A DNA stretch of 64,000 nt from an uncultured Clostridia bacterium (GCA_934167165.1 CAKPKG010000003.1:1-64000), one strand, 5' to 3'; shown: positions 44,668 to 55,779, numbered from the stretch's first letter. Notes: a model not told the origin generated them from the sequence alone. A program made the numbers and translations.

Positions 44668-44727
44668 ACTTTATGCTATTGACATAGTAAGATTTTAGAA
44701 ATAAAATAACAATATAAAAAACAATAA

Positions 44728-45675
<948 letters not shown>

Positions 45676-45676
45676 G

Positions 45677-45706
45677 GAACAAAGCGACTTTAGTCGCCCT
45701 TTGTTC
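45677..45706 (+). terminator. Terminator of fba, also left hairpin of repeat family 2 copy A
   Basis: GAACAAAG, inner CGACTTTAGTCG, CTTTGTTC. A two-level stem directly after the fba stop. Its counterpart in copy B has a different sequence but the same shape. Confidence 0.75.
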
Positions 45707-45769
45707 TCGCCGATTTGAGTTTCCGAATGTAATGAGGAAATCTCAAAGGCAATAGCGATTATAGCATTT
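45705..45769 (+). repeat. Repeat family 2, 65-base core, copy A
   Basis: Runs from TCTCGCCGATTTGAGTTTCC to GCGATTATAGCATT. About 62 of 65 bases match the reverse complement of copy B at 55978-56042. Inside, TTGAGTTTCC pairs with GGAAATCTCAA. It is flanked on the right by a hairpin with TAGGAAA/TTTCCTA stem (45770-45808). Confidence 0.88.
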
Positions 45770-45808
45770 ATATATACTAGGAAATGATAAATTTCCTAGT
45801 ATATATAA
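45770..45808. terminator. Right hairpin of repeat family 2 copy A
   Basis: TATATATACTAGGAAAT and ATTTCCTAGTATATATA pair over 17 bases around GATAA. It lies between fba and the end of smpB. Confidence 0.75.
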
Positions 45809-45819
45809 ATAGAGAAGAG

Positions 45820-46261
45820 CTAATCTTTAGCTCTTCTCATTCTCATTTCAGCATCTTTTTTTGCAATTTCTCGTCTTTTATCATATAATTTTTTACCTTT
45901 ACCTATACCTAATTCAACTTTTACAAAATTACCCTTAAAGTACATAGAAATAGGAACTAGGGAATAGCCTTTTTGTTTAATTAATCCAACAAGTTTATTT
46001 ATTTCTCGTTTATTTACTAATAACTTTCTATCACGCAAAGGATCTTTATTGTATATATTTCCAAATTCGTAAGGACTTATATGCAATCCATAAATATATA
46101 ATTCTCCATTTTTTATATTAGCATAACTATCTTTTAAATTAACTTTACCGATTTCTAATAGATTTAATCTCTGTTCCAGACAAAACAATACCAGTTTCTA
46201 AAGTATCTATAATTTCATAATTATGTCTTGCAACAGGATTTTTAGCAATTTGTTTAGACAT
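45820..46261 (-). CDS. smpB: SsrA-binding protein SmpB, +1 shift at CGG
   Basis: SmpB delivers tmRNA to stalled ribosomes. The N-terminal 37 codons from 46261 ([27 protein letters not shown]) are in one frame and then meet CGG followed at once by TAA (46150 downward). Skipping the C gives [15 protein letters not shown], joining the long second frame with [19 protein letters not shown] and [18 protein letters not shown]. Total about 146 residues, the usual size. The reverse-strand position shows that the CGG pattern does not depend on strand. The second frame alone has no good start. Confidence 0.93.
46148..46150 (-). other. Inferred +1 shift site in smpB (CGG TAA, then GGT)
   Basis: Reverse strand AAT CGG TAA; the conserved SIRNGKVNL block needs AAT GGT AAA. 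The extra base pairs with G46150. The zero frame terminates at the next codon. Confidence 0.9.
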
Positions 46262-46350
46262 TGTACATACCTCTTTTTAATTTGATATACATATTATAGC
46301 ACAATAATTAAAAAGAGAAAATAGATAAAATGCTATAATTGCTAATAAAA

Positions 46351-46743
46351 TTATCTATCTATATAATTGTCTGTATGATTATTTTGTGCAATATAATACC
46401 AAATAAGTCCTACAATTACTACTGCGGCTACAGCTAAAATTACCCAAGTCCATGTATTGCTCATATTATTTGTATTGTTCATTGCTGTTGCAGTTCTTGT
46501 TGTTGTATAATCGGCGTTATCGCTAAATACTGCATTACCAATATCTTTAGCACCATCTTCAATAGTGTTTTCAATTGCACCAACACCTTTTCTAGCATCA
46601 TTTGCTAAATTTGAAGCACCATCTATAACTGTATCTGTTGCAGAATGAATACCATCTTTAATATCGTTATTTGCAAAAGAAATAGTAGATATAAATAAAA
46701 GTGCAAATAATATAAATAAAACTACCAATGCTTTTCTTTTCAT
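46351..46743 (-). CDS. Unknown secreted/membrane protein
   Basis: About 130 residues from an ATG at 46743 with TTAGGAGGT in front. The N-terminus is a signal-like helix (ALVVLFILFALLFISTISFA); the middle has low-complexity alanine/aspartate helices (SATDTVIDGASNLANDARKG); a second hydrophobic segment (WVILAVAAVVIVGLIWYYIA) anchors the C-terminus. No family is recognised. Its neighbour at 46857 shows the same plan (signal peptide, polar centre, C-terminal membrane helix). Confidence 0.75.
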   Translation of the reverse strand: MKRKALVVLFILFALLFISTISFANNDIKDGIHSATDTVIDGASNLANDARKGVGAIENTIEDGAKDIGNAVFSDNADYTTTRTATAMNNTNNMSNTWTWVILAVAAVVIVGLIWYYIAQNNHTDNYIDR

Positions 46744-46812
46744 TGTTTTACCTCCTAATTTTTTGTAATTCATTTATATTATTTATAAAAAATGAAAAAA
46801 TATACATAAGAA

Positions 46813-46844
46813 AAGCTTTTTGTACAAATTGTACAAAAAGCTTC
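46813..46844. terminator. Intrinsic terminator between two envelope protein genes
   Basis: GAAAAGCTTTTTGTACAA pairs with TTGTACAAAAAGCTTC, next to the stop of the 46857 gene on the reverse strand. Confidence 0.75.
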
Positions 46845-46856
46845 TAAAAAATAAAA

Positions 46857-47237
46857 TTATTTAAAACGTACAAAAATTGCAACTGCAAATAAAATTAAAA
46901 CAATACCAATTACAATTAGAATTATTGCAAGAATATTATCGAAAGTAAGACCGCTAGAGTCAGCAGTTGTTGTAGTAACAACAGATGGGGAAGTAGGAGT
47001 GTTTTCATATAAATTATCTTGCTCGTCATATAAATTTTCTTGTTCATTTGCGCCTTCTATAACAACATCATTATCATCACCATATAGTTCGTTTACTATA
47101 TCATTTGAATTTTCATTTTCAGATGAACTATTGTTTAAAGGCAAATTCATATTAATTCCAAAACAATATGTATGTATAAACAGAATAAAAAATATTAATA
47201 ATATACAAGTAAATAAAATTTTATAATTTATTTTCAT
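46857..47237 (-). CDS. Unknown envelope protein with signal peptide and C-terminal anchor
   Basis: About 126 residues from ATG 47237 after GAGGAGG. The N-terminal hydrophobic stretch (ILFTCILLIFFILFIHTYCF) is a signal or anchor, followed by an acidic Asn/Asp/Glu-rich stretch (GDDNDVVIEGANEQENL) and a Thr-rich linker, then a C-terminal helix (ILAIILIVIGIVLILFAVAI). It resembles the preceding gene in layout but not in sequence. No function can be assigned. Confidence 0.72.
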   Translation of the reverse strand: MKINYKILFTCILLIFFILFIHTYCFGINMNLPLNNSSSENENSNDIVNELYGDDNDVVIEGANEQENLYDEQDNLYENTPTSPSVVTTTTADSSGLTFDNILAIILIVIGIVLILFAVAIFVRFK

Positions 47238-47463
47238 TTGTAGCCTCCTCATAAAACAACTGTAATAATAATATACAAAAAAAATATATTTGTCAATGTA
47301 AATGGGTATTAGAACTATATTGAGTTGTAAAATTTATTTGTATTGCACATGGTTACATAATGTGGTATAATACTAATATGGCATTATTTTATAGCATTAA
47401 TTACTTTTTTTGCTTAAATTGCCAAAAACTAGTGTAGGTATCATTTTTTAGGAGTGATGTTTT

Positions 47464-47802
47464 TTGTATAATTTTCCTAGCCGCCAAGAAAGGCGGTTAA
47501 CAAAACTCTATCAACTGGCAGAACACGGCGAGTTTAGATTAGAAGGAGTTATCCTTTATAAATCAGAGATAAAAAACTTAAGAAATAAAGGTTTTGAAGT
47601 CTTTGATATAAAAGAATTCCCTTCAGGCAAGAATTTATATTCTTGTATAATTTCCTGGGAAAAACCATATGGTGATTCTATACCTCATATAGTATATTCC
47701 TATATTCATCACATAATTGAGACTTTTCCAAAGGAATTTGCAGATTCTTTTGCAAAAGAACTGTACATAATTGCTAGAAGAGCTCAGTTATCTAAGGTTT
47801 AA
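47464..47802 (+). CDS. Unknown 112-residue protein
   Basis: Not recognised. It begins YNFPSRQERRLTKLYQLA and has alternating hydrophobic and charged residues, with an amphipathic helix at the end (FADSFAKELYIIARRAQL). TTG at 47464 is taken as start, nine bases after AGGAG. The Arg codons include CGC and CGG (47494), unlike the conserved genes. A TGTGGTATAAT box lies about 90 bases upstream at 47361-47371, the same box that precedes the 25.9-kb gene. A strong terminator follows. Confidence 0.6.
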   Translation: MYNFPSRQERRLTKLYQLAEHGEFRLEGVILYKSEIKNLRNKGFEVFDIKEFPSGKNLYSCIISWEKPYGDSIPHIVYSYIHHIIETFPKEFADSFAKELYIIARRAQLSKV

Positions 47803-47829
47803 GATTACTTTTTAGCCTACACAAAGTTT

Positions 47830-47861
47830 TACCCACTGTTCTTACAGTGGGCTTTTCTTTT
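47830..47861 (+). terminator. Intrinsic terminator
   Basis: CCCACTGT, loop TCTT, ACAGTGGG, then T-rich bases. It also lies at the end of uvrB on the other strand. Confidence 0.85.
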
Positions 47862-47894
47862 TTATTGTAAAGGCATACTTAAAAAATGTTTTTC

Positions 47895-49850
47895 TTATAG
47901 TAATTTTTCTAATTCTTTAATTTTGTCTCTTAATTCTGCTGCTTTTTCAAATTCCATACTAGCTGCATATTTTAGCATTTCGTCTGTTAACTTTTTAATT
48001 ATATCTTCAATACTTTCATCTTTTTTAATTTCATATTTAGAACCTACATCTTCTATGATGGTTGCTTTTATAGCTTCTCTTACAGATTTTTTAATTGTTT
48101 GTGGTACAATACCATGTTCTTTATTATATGTTTCTTGAATTGATCTTCTTCTGTTCGTTTCTGTTATTGCTTTTTCCATACTTTCTGTAAGTTCATCTGC
48201 ATACATTATTACTTTTCCTTCTGAATTTCTTGCTGCTCTTCCTATTGTTTGTATTAAAGAACGTTCACTACGAAGGAATCCTTCTTTATCTGCATCTAGT
48301 ATTGCAACAAGTGAAACCTCCGGAATATCTAAACCTTCTCTTAAAAGATTAATTCCAACTAAAACATCAAATTCTCCAAGTCTTAAATTTCTTATTATTT
48401 CCATTCTTTCAAGAGCCTTTGTATCTGAATGCATATAATTTACTTTAATATCTAAGCTTTTTAAATAAGCAGTTAAGTCTTCCGCTTGTTTTTTGGTAAG
48501 TGTTGTAACTAGTACTCTTTCTTTTTTCTTTTCTCTTATTCTTATTTCATTAATTAAATCATCGATTTGATTTTCTACTGGTTTTACTTCTATTTTTGGA
48601 TCTAGTAAGCCTGTAGGTCTAATAATTTGTTCAACTATATTTCCTTTTGAATTTTCTTTTTCGTAATCTGCTGGTGTCGCACTTACAAATACACATTGAT
48701 TAATTTTCTGTTCAAATTCATTAAATTTAAGTGGCCTATTGTCAAAGGCTGATGGTAATCTAAATCCATAATTAACCAAAGATTCTTTTCTTGCTCTGTC
48801 TCCATTATACATTGCTCTTACTTGTGGTATTGTAGCATGAGATTCATCTATAAATAAAAGAAAATCATCTGGAAAGTAATCAAATAGGGTATAGGGTGCA
48901 GAGCCTGGTTTTCTTCCGCTTATGTGTCTTGAATAATTTTCTATTCCTTGACAAAATCCAGTTTCTATAAGCATTTCTATATCAAAATTTGTTCTTTCTT
49001 CTATTCTTTGTGCTTCTATTAATTTATTTTGCGATTTAAAATATTCTACTCTTTCTTTTAATTCTTCTTCTATTGTTGTTATTGCATTTTTTAGTTTTCC
49101 TTCTCCTGCAACATAATGAGAGTTGGGACCTATTAAAACATGATTTCTAGTACCTATAGGCTTTCCGGTTAAAGGATTTATTTCTGCTATTTTTTCTATT
49201 TCATCTCCCCAAAATTCTACTCTTAAAGCACTTTCTTCTTGGCTTGAAGGATATATTTCTAGTATGTCGCCTTTTGCTCTAAATGTTCCTCTTTTGAAAT
49301 CTATTTCATTTCTTGTGTATTGCATTTCAACAAGTCTCTTCATAATATCATTTCTACCTTTTTGCATACCAGGTCTTAAAGAAAGCATTAACTCTTGATA
49401 ATCTTCTGGATCTCCTAAACCATATATACATGAAACAGATGCAACTATTATTACATCTTTTCTTTCAAAAAGTGAAAGAGTTGCAGAGTGACGTAGCTTG
49501 TCTATTTCATCATTTACAGAAGAGTCTTTTTCTATATATGTATCTGATGAAGGAATGTAGCTTTCTGGTTGATAATAGTCATAGTATGATACAAAGTATT
49601 CTACTGCATTTTCTGGAAAGAACTCTTTAAACTCGGAATACAATTGTCCTGCTAATGTCTTATTATGTGCTAATATTAATGTTGGTTTTTGCACTTTTTG
49701 TATAACATTAGCCATCGTAAAAGTTTTACCAGAACCTGTAACGCCTAAAAGAGTTTGAAATTTTTTACCATTTTTTATTCCATTACTCAAATATTCAATT
49801 GCTTGTGGCTGGTCGCCAGTAGGTTTATAGTCTGAATGTAATTTAAACAT
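47895..49850 (-). CDS. uvrB: Excinuclease ABC subunit B
   Basis: A 651-residue DNA repair helicase-like protein that works with UvrA in damage recognition. It has [13 protein letters not shown], Walker [12 protein letters not shown], the beta-hairpin region [29 protein letters not shown] (DExH) and [34 protein letters not shown] (motif VI), and a C-terminal UVR coiled coil ([17 protein letters not shown]) for UvrC contact. ATG 49850 follows TAGGAGGAAAT and is preferred to ATG 49865, which overlaps the ribosome binding site. Confidence 0.97.
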   Translation of the reverse strand: MFKLHSDYKPTGDQPQAIEYLSNGIKNGKKFQTLLGVTGSGKTFTMANVIQKVQKPTLILAHNKTLAGQLYSEFKEFFPENAVEYFVSYYDYYQPESYIPSSDTYIEKDSSVNDEIDKLRHSATLSLFERKDVIIVASVSCIYGLGDPEDYQELMLSLRPGMQKGRNDIMKRLVEMQYTRNEIDFKRGTFRAKGDILEIYPSSQEESALRVEFWGDEIEKIAEINPLTGKPIGTRNHVLIGPNSHYVAGEGKLKNAITTIEEELKERVEYFKSQNKLIEAQRIEERTNFDIEMLIETGFCQGIENYSRHISGRKPGSAPYTLFDYFPDDFLLFIDESHATIPQVRAMYNGDRARKESLVNYGFRLPSAFDNRPLKFNEFEQKINQCVFVSATPADYEKENSKGNIVEQIIRPTGLLDPKIEVKPVENQIDDLINEIRIREKKKERVLVTTLTKKQAEDLTAYLKSLDIKVNYMHSDTKALERMEIIRNLRLGEFDVLVGINLLREGLDIPEVSLVAILDADKEGFLRSERSLIQTIGRAARNSEGKVIMYADELTESMEKAITETNRRRSIQETYNKEHGIVPQTIKKSVREAIKATIIEDVGSKYEIKKDESIEDIIKKLTDEMLKYAASMEFEKAAELRDKIKELEKLL

Positions 49851-49869
49851 ATTTCCTCCTAACATATCT

Positions 49870-49906
49870 TATAAATTATATCATACAGTACAAATGTTTG
49901 CAATAG
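49870..49906 (-). promoter_or_regulatory. uvrB promoter with LexA-like operator
   Basis: On the reverse strand TTGCAA and TATAAT are 17 bases apart. The spacer starts with CAAACATTTGTACT (49887-49900), which shares CAAACA--(T/C)GT-CT with the box in the dinB promoter. SOS control is likely, although the right half-site is imperfect. Confidence 0.6.
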
Positions 49907-50055
49907 ATTAATGTGATATAGGACAGCGAAAAAATCACAAATCACAATAAATTGAATACAGATCTTAAAAAGTACTAGAAAAAAGTCATGTTAAATGTTA
50001 TAATATATATATTACACAATATGTGTTTTATAAATTAACCAGGAGGGGCTTTAAT

Positions 50056-50361
50056 ATGCCAAAAGAATTAACAACAACAAAACTCCCATCAGGGAGTAAA
50101 GAATTTTTTGAAGCAATCAGCCGGTTAGAAAATGCAGGCCCAGATTGCAACAACAAGTTCGAAATGGCAAACTATTGTTGCAAATTATGCACTAAAGCCA
50201 ACGCAAGCAATTGCGAAGACTGTTATGTGCAGACAGTCGGAGATCTGAATGATCCATATCGAAAGAAAATTGAAGAAAATTCTTCAACAGGTATGTATTC
50301 GTCCGGCATCTATAAAGACAAAAATGGGTACCATTATTCACATCCTCAAGGTAGTGGTTAA
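50056..50361 (+). CDS. Unknown cysteine-rich 101-residue protein
   Basis: Not recognised. Six Cys residues are clustered in AGPDCNNKFEMANYCCKLC and CEDCYVQTVG, a pattern that could bind metal. The C-terminus is Ser/Gly/Tyr rich (SSGIYKDKNGYHYSHPQGSG). ATG 50056 has AGGAGG at the ideal distance. An in-frame CGG at 50122 encodes Arg in AISRLE. GTC, CTG, TCG and CGA codons set it apart from conserved genes. It has its own terminator and lies between uvrB and uvrA. Confidence 0.65.
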   Translation: MPKELTTTKLPSGSKEFFEAISRLENAGPDCNNKFEMANYCCKLCTKANASNCEDCYVQTVGDLNDPYRKKIEENSSTGMYSSGIYKDKNGYHYSHPQGSG

Positions 50362-50365
50362 TGGG

Positions 50366-50397
50366 CAAAAAAGCTAGATATGTCTAGCTTTTTTTGT
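50366..50397 (+). terminator. Intrinsic terminator
   Basis: AAAAAAGCTAGA, loop TATG, TCTAGCTTTTTTT. A strong stem with T run. Confidence 0.88.
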
Positions 50398-50476
50398 TGA
50401 ATAATAAAAATTTTAGTGATTTTTTATATTATTCATGGTATAATAATATGTAGCTTTGTTTTATTGGGAGGCAAAT

Positions 50477-53315
50477 ATGAACGATAGTATAATAATAAAA
50501 GGTGCTAAAGAGCATAACTTAAAAAATATAAATTTAACAATTCCAAGAGATAAATTAGTTGTAATAACAGGACTTTCTGGTTCTCGGAAAATCTTCTCTT
50601 GCGTTTGATACATTGTATGCAGAAGGACAAAGAAGATACGTAGAGAGCTTATCTAGTTATGCAAGGCAATTCTTGGGGTTAATGGAAAAACCAAATGTAG
50701 AGTTAATAGAAGGATTATCACCAGCAATTTCAATAGACCAAAAAACAACTTCTAAAAACCCACGTTCTACAGTTGGAACAGTAACAGAAATATATGATTA
50801 CATTCGTTTACTATATGCAAGAATTGGTGTACCACATTGCCCTAATTGTGGTAAAAAAATAGAAAAGCAAACAATAGACCAAGTTGTAGATTCTCTTATG
50901 GAGTTAGAAGAAGGAACAAAAATACAAGTCTTTGCTCCTGTAGTAAGAGGTAGAAAAGGTGAGTATACAAAACTATTAGAGGATTTTAGTAAAGAGGGAT
51001 TTGTTAGAGTAAGAGTAGATGATCAAATTTATGAATTAACAGATGACATAGAAATAGATAGAAAGAAAAAACATAATATAGATATAATTGTAGATAGATT
51101 AGTTATAAAAGAAGATATTAGAAGCAGACTAACAGAGAGCGTTGAAACTGCATTTAAATATGCAAATAATCTTGTACTAGTTGGAATAGGTGGAACCACA
51201 GAAACTAGGGATGTTTTATATAGCCAAAACTATGCATGTCCAGATTGTAATATTAGCTTTGAAGAATTGTCTCCAAGGATGTTCTCTTTTAACAATCCAT
51301 TTGGGGCATGCCCAGAATGTTTAGGAATTGGATATTTAATGAAAATGGATGAAGATTTAATAATTCCTGATAAAAATAAAACATTATATGATGGTGTAAA
51401 AGCATTTGGAGCTAGTACTATGAAAAAAGGCGATACTATGGCTAAAATGTATTTTGAGAGTATTGCAAAACATTATGGTGTAAAAATAAAAGATGTTCCA
51501 ATAAAAAAATTACCTAAAGAGTTTTTAAATAAAATATTATATGGAACAGGAACAGAAGAAATAGATTTTGAATATCAATCAGCTGCAGGAACAAGAAAAT
51601 TTACGGCTCCATTTGAAGGCGTAATACCAACACTAGATAGACGTTACAGAGAAACAAAATCACAAGGTATGAGAGACTTTTACGAAATGTATATGAGTAA
51701 TAGCCATTGTGACAGTTGTAATGGAGCAAGACTAAAAAAAGAAAGTTTGGCTGTAACAGTTGGAACAAAAAATATTCAAGAACTAACAGATATGCCAATA
51801 AATAAAATAAGAAAATATTTAAACGAATTGCAATTAAGCAAAACAAAAAAAATGATAGCAGAACAAATTTTAAAAGAAATAGATGCAAGACTTCAATTTT
51901 TAATAGATGTAGGTTTGGAATATTTAACACTTTCTAGGTCAGCAGGAACATTATCTGGAGGAGAAGCACAAAGAATTCGTTTGGCAACCCAAATAGGTTC
52001 AGGGTTAACTGGTGTATTGTATATATTGGACGAACCAAGTATTGGGTTACATCAAAGAGACAATGATAAACTTTTAGCAACATTAAAAAGATTAAGAGAT
52101 TTAGGAAATACCGTAATTGTAGTAGAACATGACGAAGACACTATGTATGCTGCTGATATGGTAATAGATATAGGACCAGGTGCAGGTGTACATGGAGGAA
52201 ATGTAATAGCTCAAGGAACTGCAGAAGAGATAAAAAATATTCCAGATTCTATTACTGGACAATATTTAAGTGGAAGAAAGAAAATTGCAGTACCTAAAAA
52301 AAGAAGAAAAGCAAAACCAGTTTCTATTACAATTAAAGGTGCAAAAGAGAACAACCTTAAAAATTTAGATGTAAAAATACCACTAGGAGTATTTACTTGT
52401 GTAACAGGTGTTTCAGGTTCTGGAAAAAGTTCGCTTATAAATGAAGTTTTATATAAGAATTTAGCAAAAAAATTATATGGTTCATCAGAAAAAGGTGGAA
52501 AATGCAAAGAAATAGTTGGAGTAGAAAATATAGATAAGATAATAAATATAGATCAATCTCCAATTGGTAGAACTCCTCGTTCTAATCCAGCAACATATAC
52601 TGGTGTGTTTGACTATATAAGAGATATATTTGCAAATACCAATGAAGCAAAATTAAGAGGATATCAAAAAGGAAGATTTAGCTTTAATGTTGCAGGAGGA
52701 AGATGTGAAGCTTGTCAAGGAGATGGAGTTTTAAAAATAGAAATGCACTTCTTGCCAGATGTTTATGTACCATGTGAAGTATGTAAAGGAAAAAGATATA
52801 ATAAAGAAACATTAGAAGTAAAATATAAAGGAAAAAGCATATCAGACATACTAGAAATGACAGTAGAAGAGGCTTTAGAATTTTTTGCAAATGTACCTAA
52901 AATAAAACAAAAAATTCAAACATTATATGATGTAGGACTTGGTTATATTAAACTTGGACAACCATCAACGACACTTTCAGGAGGAGAAGCACAAAGAATT
53001 AAATTGGCAACAGAACTTTCTAAAAGACCAACAGGAAAAACTTTATATATATTAGATGAACCTACAACTGGACTTCATATAGCAGATGTTCACAAATTAG
53101 TAGATATATTACAAAGATTAGTAGATACAGGAAATACTATTGTGGTAATTGAACACAATTTGGATTTAATAAAAACAGCAGATTACATTATAGATTTAGG
53201 ACCAGAAGGTGGAGACAACGGAGGAGAAATAGTTGCAACAGGAACACCAGAACAAATAATTAGAAATGATAGGTCATATACAGGAAAATTCTTAAAAAAA
53301 TATTTAGAGTTGTAA
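50477..53315 (+). CDS. uvrA: Excinuclease ABC subunit A, +1 shift at CGG
   Basis: A 945-residue ABC-type repair ATPase. The first 36 codons from ATG 50477 ([28 protein letters not shown]) stop at CGG inside the first Walker A. Skipping C50585 restores [20 protein letters not shown], joining the long frame with [23 protein letters not shown] zinc modules ([21 protein letters not shown]), [14 protein letters not shown], the second Walker [23 protein letters not shown] and [15 protein letters not shown]. Length is normal. GGGAGGC precedes the ATG, and a TGGTATAAT box lies at 50439-50447. Confidence 0.95.
50585..50587 (+). other. Inferred +1 shift site in uvrA, within Walker A
   Basis: Zero frame TCT CGG AAA; Walker A needs TCT GGA AAA TCT TCT. 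The extra base is C50585. If the triplet were read as Arg and the frame kept, translation would close shortly after. Confidence 0.92.
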
Positions 53316-53373
53316 GATTGACATAACTAGTTTAATGGTATATAATTAGAAAAAAATTAGGAGGCAATATGAT

Positions 53374-53658
53374 ATGGCACAAGCAAAATTAATAAGAGCA
53401 GAAGAAGTTGAAAATGGAATAAAATTAACTTTTTTAGATTTTGATGGTAATGAAAAATCAGGAGTTTACAATGGAAAAAAATTAGATTTAGAAGATTTTG
53501 AAAAAATGATAGGGCATCAAATGAGTTTTAGTGAATCAGATAAAGTTGTAGATAAATACGAAGAAACTTTTACAAATTTTATGAATGTACACAAAGCTTG
53601 GGAAGAAAATGGCAGACCATCATTTTGTGATGATTCTAAACATGGAATGGATAGATAG
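53374..53658 (+). CDS. Unknown 94-residue protein
   Basis: Not recognised. It starts AQAKLIRAEEVENGIKLTF, has a short DFDGNEKSGVYNGKK beta segment and acidic helices near FEKMIGHQMSF, with the end GRPSFCDDSKHG. No signal or membrane segment. TTAGGAGGC before the ATG is strong, and the codon use is that of the native genes. It follows uvrA by 58 bases and ends at a terminator, so it could be a minor partner or just a neighbour. Confidence 0.72.
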   Translation: MAQAKLIRAEEVENGIKLTFLDFDGNEKSGVYNGKKLDLEDFEKMIGHQMSFSESDKVVDKYEETFTNFMNVHKAWEENGRPSFCDDSKHGMDR

Positions 53659-53663
53659 AGAAA

Positions 53664-53702
53664 AGTAAAAGAGCAAGATTTAACTCAATCTTGCTCTTTT
53701 AA
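53664..53702. terminator. Bidirectional intrinsic terminator
   Basis: AAAAGAGCAAGATT and AATCTTGCTCTTTT pair around TAACTC. Confidence 0.87.
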
Positions 53703-53720
53703 GTATTATATTGCTTTAGG

Positions 53721-53810
53721 CTATTTGCAATTATTATTGTCTATTCTTTCATTTCTATTGTTGTTTTTGTTTTCTTTGTTTTGCTTATTTTCTTTATTTT
53801 TCTTTGACAT
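53721..53810 (-). CDS. Small Lys/Asn-rich protein (29 residues)
   Basis: A short open frame (MSKKNKENKQNKENKNNN at the start, ending DNNNCK) with a strong GGAGGTG site seven bases ahead of ATG 53810. Low-complexity, strongly basic and single Cys at the end. Similar small peptides occur in Clostridia, some of them in spores, but no family can be named. The ribosome binding site is the main support. Confidence 0.5.
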   Translation of the reverse strand: MSKKNKENKQNKENKNNNRNERIDNNNCK

Positions 53811-53927
53811 AGAAGAAACACCTCCAAATTTAATTTACAATAATATTATTTTCAAAATTGTAAAAAATATTCTAATATAAATTGTTAAATATCGAAATTT
53901 ATTATATAATTCAAAAAGAGGTAAAAA

Positions 53928-54395
53928 ATGAAAAAAATAATTGAAATTCTAAAAGATAAAAATCAAACAATAGCATGTATGGAATCATGTACAGGAGGAA
54001 TGCTCGCAAATGAAATAACAAATATTGATGGATCTAGCGATGTATTTAATTTAGGTCTTGTAACATACTCAAATGAATGGAAAGAGTATTTCGGAGTAAA
54101 CAAAAAAGTAATAGAAGAATATACTGTATATAGCACAAATGTTGCAAAAGAAATGGCGAAAACTGTTTCAAACCTTGCAAGATCTAATTGGGGAATTGGA
54201 ATTACAGGACAATTAGGAAAAAAAGATTTAAAAAATAATAGCGATGAATTAAACACAGTATATTTTTCAATATATAATAGAGATAAAAACAAATATTTTG
54301 ATTATACTGTAAATCCTATAGGAGAGAATAAATTAGAGAAAAAACAAGATGTAGTAAAGAATATTAAGGAGATTTTTTATGAAATATGTAAATGA
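53928..54395 (+). CDS. CinA C-terminal domain protein (nicotinamide-nucleotide amidase type)
   Basis: A 155-residue stand-alone CinA-C/PncC domain, which can deamidate NMN in the pyridine nucleotide cycle. ACMESCTGGMLANEITNIDG is the main active-site block with the catalytic Ser/Thr region, followed by LGLVTYSNEWKEYFGV and GIGITGQLGKK. Length is typical (about 160). The last 17 bases overlap the start of murD, so translation is probably coupled, although the functions are unrelated. Confidence 0.9.
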   Translation: MKKIIEILKDKNQTIACMESCTGGMLANEITNIDGSSDVFNLGLVTYSNEWKEYFGVNKKVIEEYTVYSTNVAKEMAKTVSNLARSNWGIGITGQLGKKDLKNNSDELNTVYFSIYNRDKNKYFDYTVNPIGENKLEKKQDVVKNIKEIFYEICK

Positions 54396-55779
54396 AAAAT
54401 TAGAAGAATTTAATAATTATATAAAAGGTAAAAAAGTTGCAATAATAGGCTTAGGAGTAAGTAATATTCCGCTAATAGATGAACTATATAAATTAGGTGC
54501 CAACATAACATTATTTAATAATAAAGATATTGAAAGTTTAGATAAAAACATTCTAGATAAGATATATGAATACAAATTAAAGTTTTCTTTTGGTGACAAT
54601 TATTTAAACAAATTAGTAGGATTTGATGTAATATTCAGAAGCCCTTCTTGTAGGCCTGATACACCTCAAATAGAAGCAGAAGTAAAAAGAGGAGCACTTT
54701 TAACTTCCGAAATAGAGTTGGTATTAGAAATGTGCCCAGGTACGACTATTGCTATAACAGGAAGCGATGGAAAAACAACAACAACGTCTTTAATATATGA
54801 AATTCTAAAAGAACAAGGATTAAATTGCTTTTTAGGTGGAAATATTGGTATACCATTATTTACAAAAATAAAAGAAATGAAACCAGAAGACTATATTGTG
54901 TTAGAATTAAGTAGTTTTCAATTAATGACAATGAAAGTAAGCCCAAATGTAGCAGTAGTAACAAATGTTAGCCCAAATCATTTAGATATACATAAATCAT
55001 ATGAAGAATACAAAGAAGCAAAAGCCAACATCTTTAAAATGCAAAGTGAAAACGATTTACTTGTATTAAATTATGACAATGATATAACAAGAAACTTTGC
55101 AAAAGAAGCAAATGCAAAAGTAATATATTTTAGTAGTAAAGAGAAATTAGATAATGGAATTATATTAGATGATAATATTATAAAAGAATGTGAAAATGGT
55201 TTAAGAAGACATATTGTAAATACAAAAAATATTAAATTAAGAGGAGTACATAACGCAGAAAATATATGTGCAGCAATTGCCGCAACAAGTAGATTTGTAA
55301 ATGTAGAAAATCAAGCAAAAGCAATAAGCAAATTTCCAGGTGTAGAACATAGGCTAGAATTTGTAAAAGAAATAAATGGAGCAAAATGGTATAATGATTC
55401 AATTGCCTCAAGCCCAACAAGAACAATTGCAGGATTAAAATCTTTTGATGAAAACATAATTTTAATTGCAGGAGGATATGACAAACATTTAGACTATACG
55501 CCAATTGCAAAACCAATTGTAGAAAATGTTGGAGCATTGATATTATTAGGCCAGACAGCAAACAAAATATATAGTGCAGTAACATATGAATTAAAGTTTA
55601 CAAAAAAAGAATTACCAATATGTAAAGTAACTACATTAGAAGAAGCAATACAAAAAGCAAAAGAAGTAAGCAAAAAAGGAGATGTAGTACTGTTTTCACC
55701 AGCAAGCGCAAGCTTTGACATGTTTAAAAATTTTGAAGAAAGAGGAAATAAATTTAAGCAAATATTAAATAAATTGTAA
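54379..55779 (+). CDS. murD: UDP-N-acetylmuramoylalanine-D-glutamate ligase
   Basis: A 466-residue Mur ligase that adds D-Glu in peptidoglycan precursor synthesis. The N-terminal UDP-binding domain has VAIIGLGVSNIPLIDEL; the ATP loop is AITGSDGKTTTTSLI; ELSSFQL and VVTNVSPNHLDIH follow in the central domain; the C-terminal part has GVEHRLEFV, NDSIASSPTRT and LIAGGYDKHLDY and ends with VLFSPASASFDMFKNFEERG. All are MurD marks. ATG lies after AAGGAG. A repeat copy begins right after the stop. Confidence 0.97.
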   Translation: MKYVNEKLEEFNNYIKGKKVAIIGLGVSNIPLIDELYKLGANITLFNNKDIESLDKNILDKIYEYKLKFSFGDNYLNKLVGFDVIFRSPSCRPDTPQIEAEVKRGALLTSEIELVLEMCPGTTIAITGSDGKTTTTSLIYEILKEQGLNCFLGGNIGIPLFTKIKEMKPEDYIVLELSSFQLMTMKVSPNVAVVTNVSPNHLDIHKSYEEYKEAKANIFKMQSENDLLVLNYDNDITRNFAKEANAKVIYFSSKEKLDNGIILDDNIIKECENGLRRHIVNTKNIKLRGVHNAENICAAIAATSRFVNVENQAKAISKFPGVEHRLEFVKEINGAKWYNDSIASSPTRTIAGLKSFDENIILIAGGYDKHLDYTPIAKPIVENVGALILLGQTANKIYSAVTYELKFTKKELPICKVTTLEEAIQKAKEVSKKGDVVLFSPASASFDMFKNFEERGNKFKQILNKL

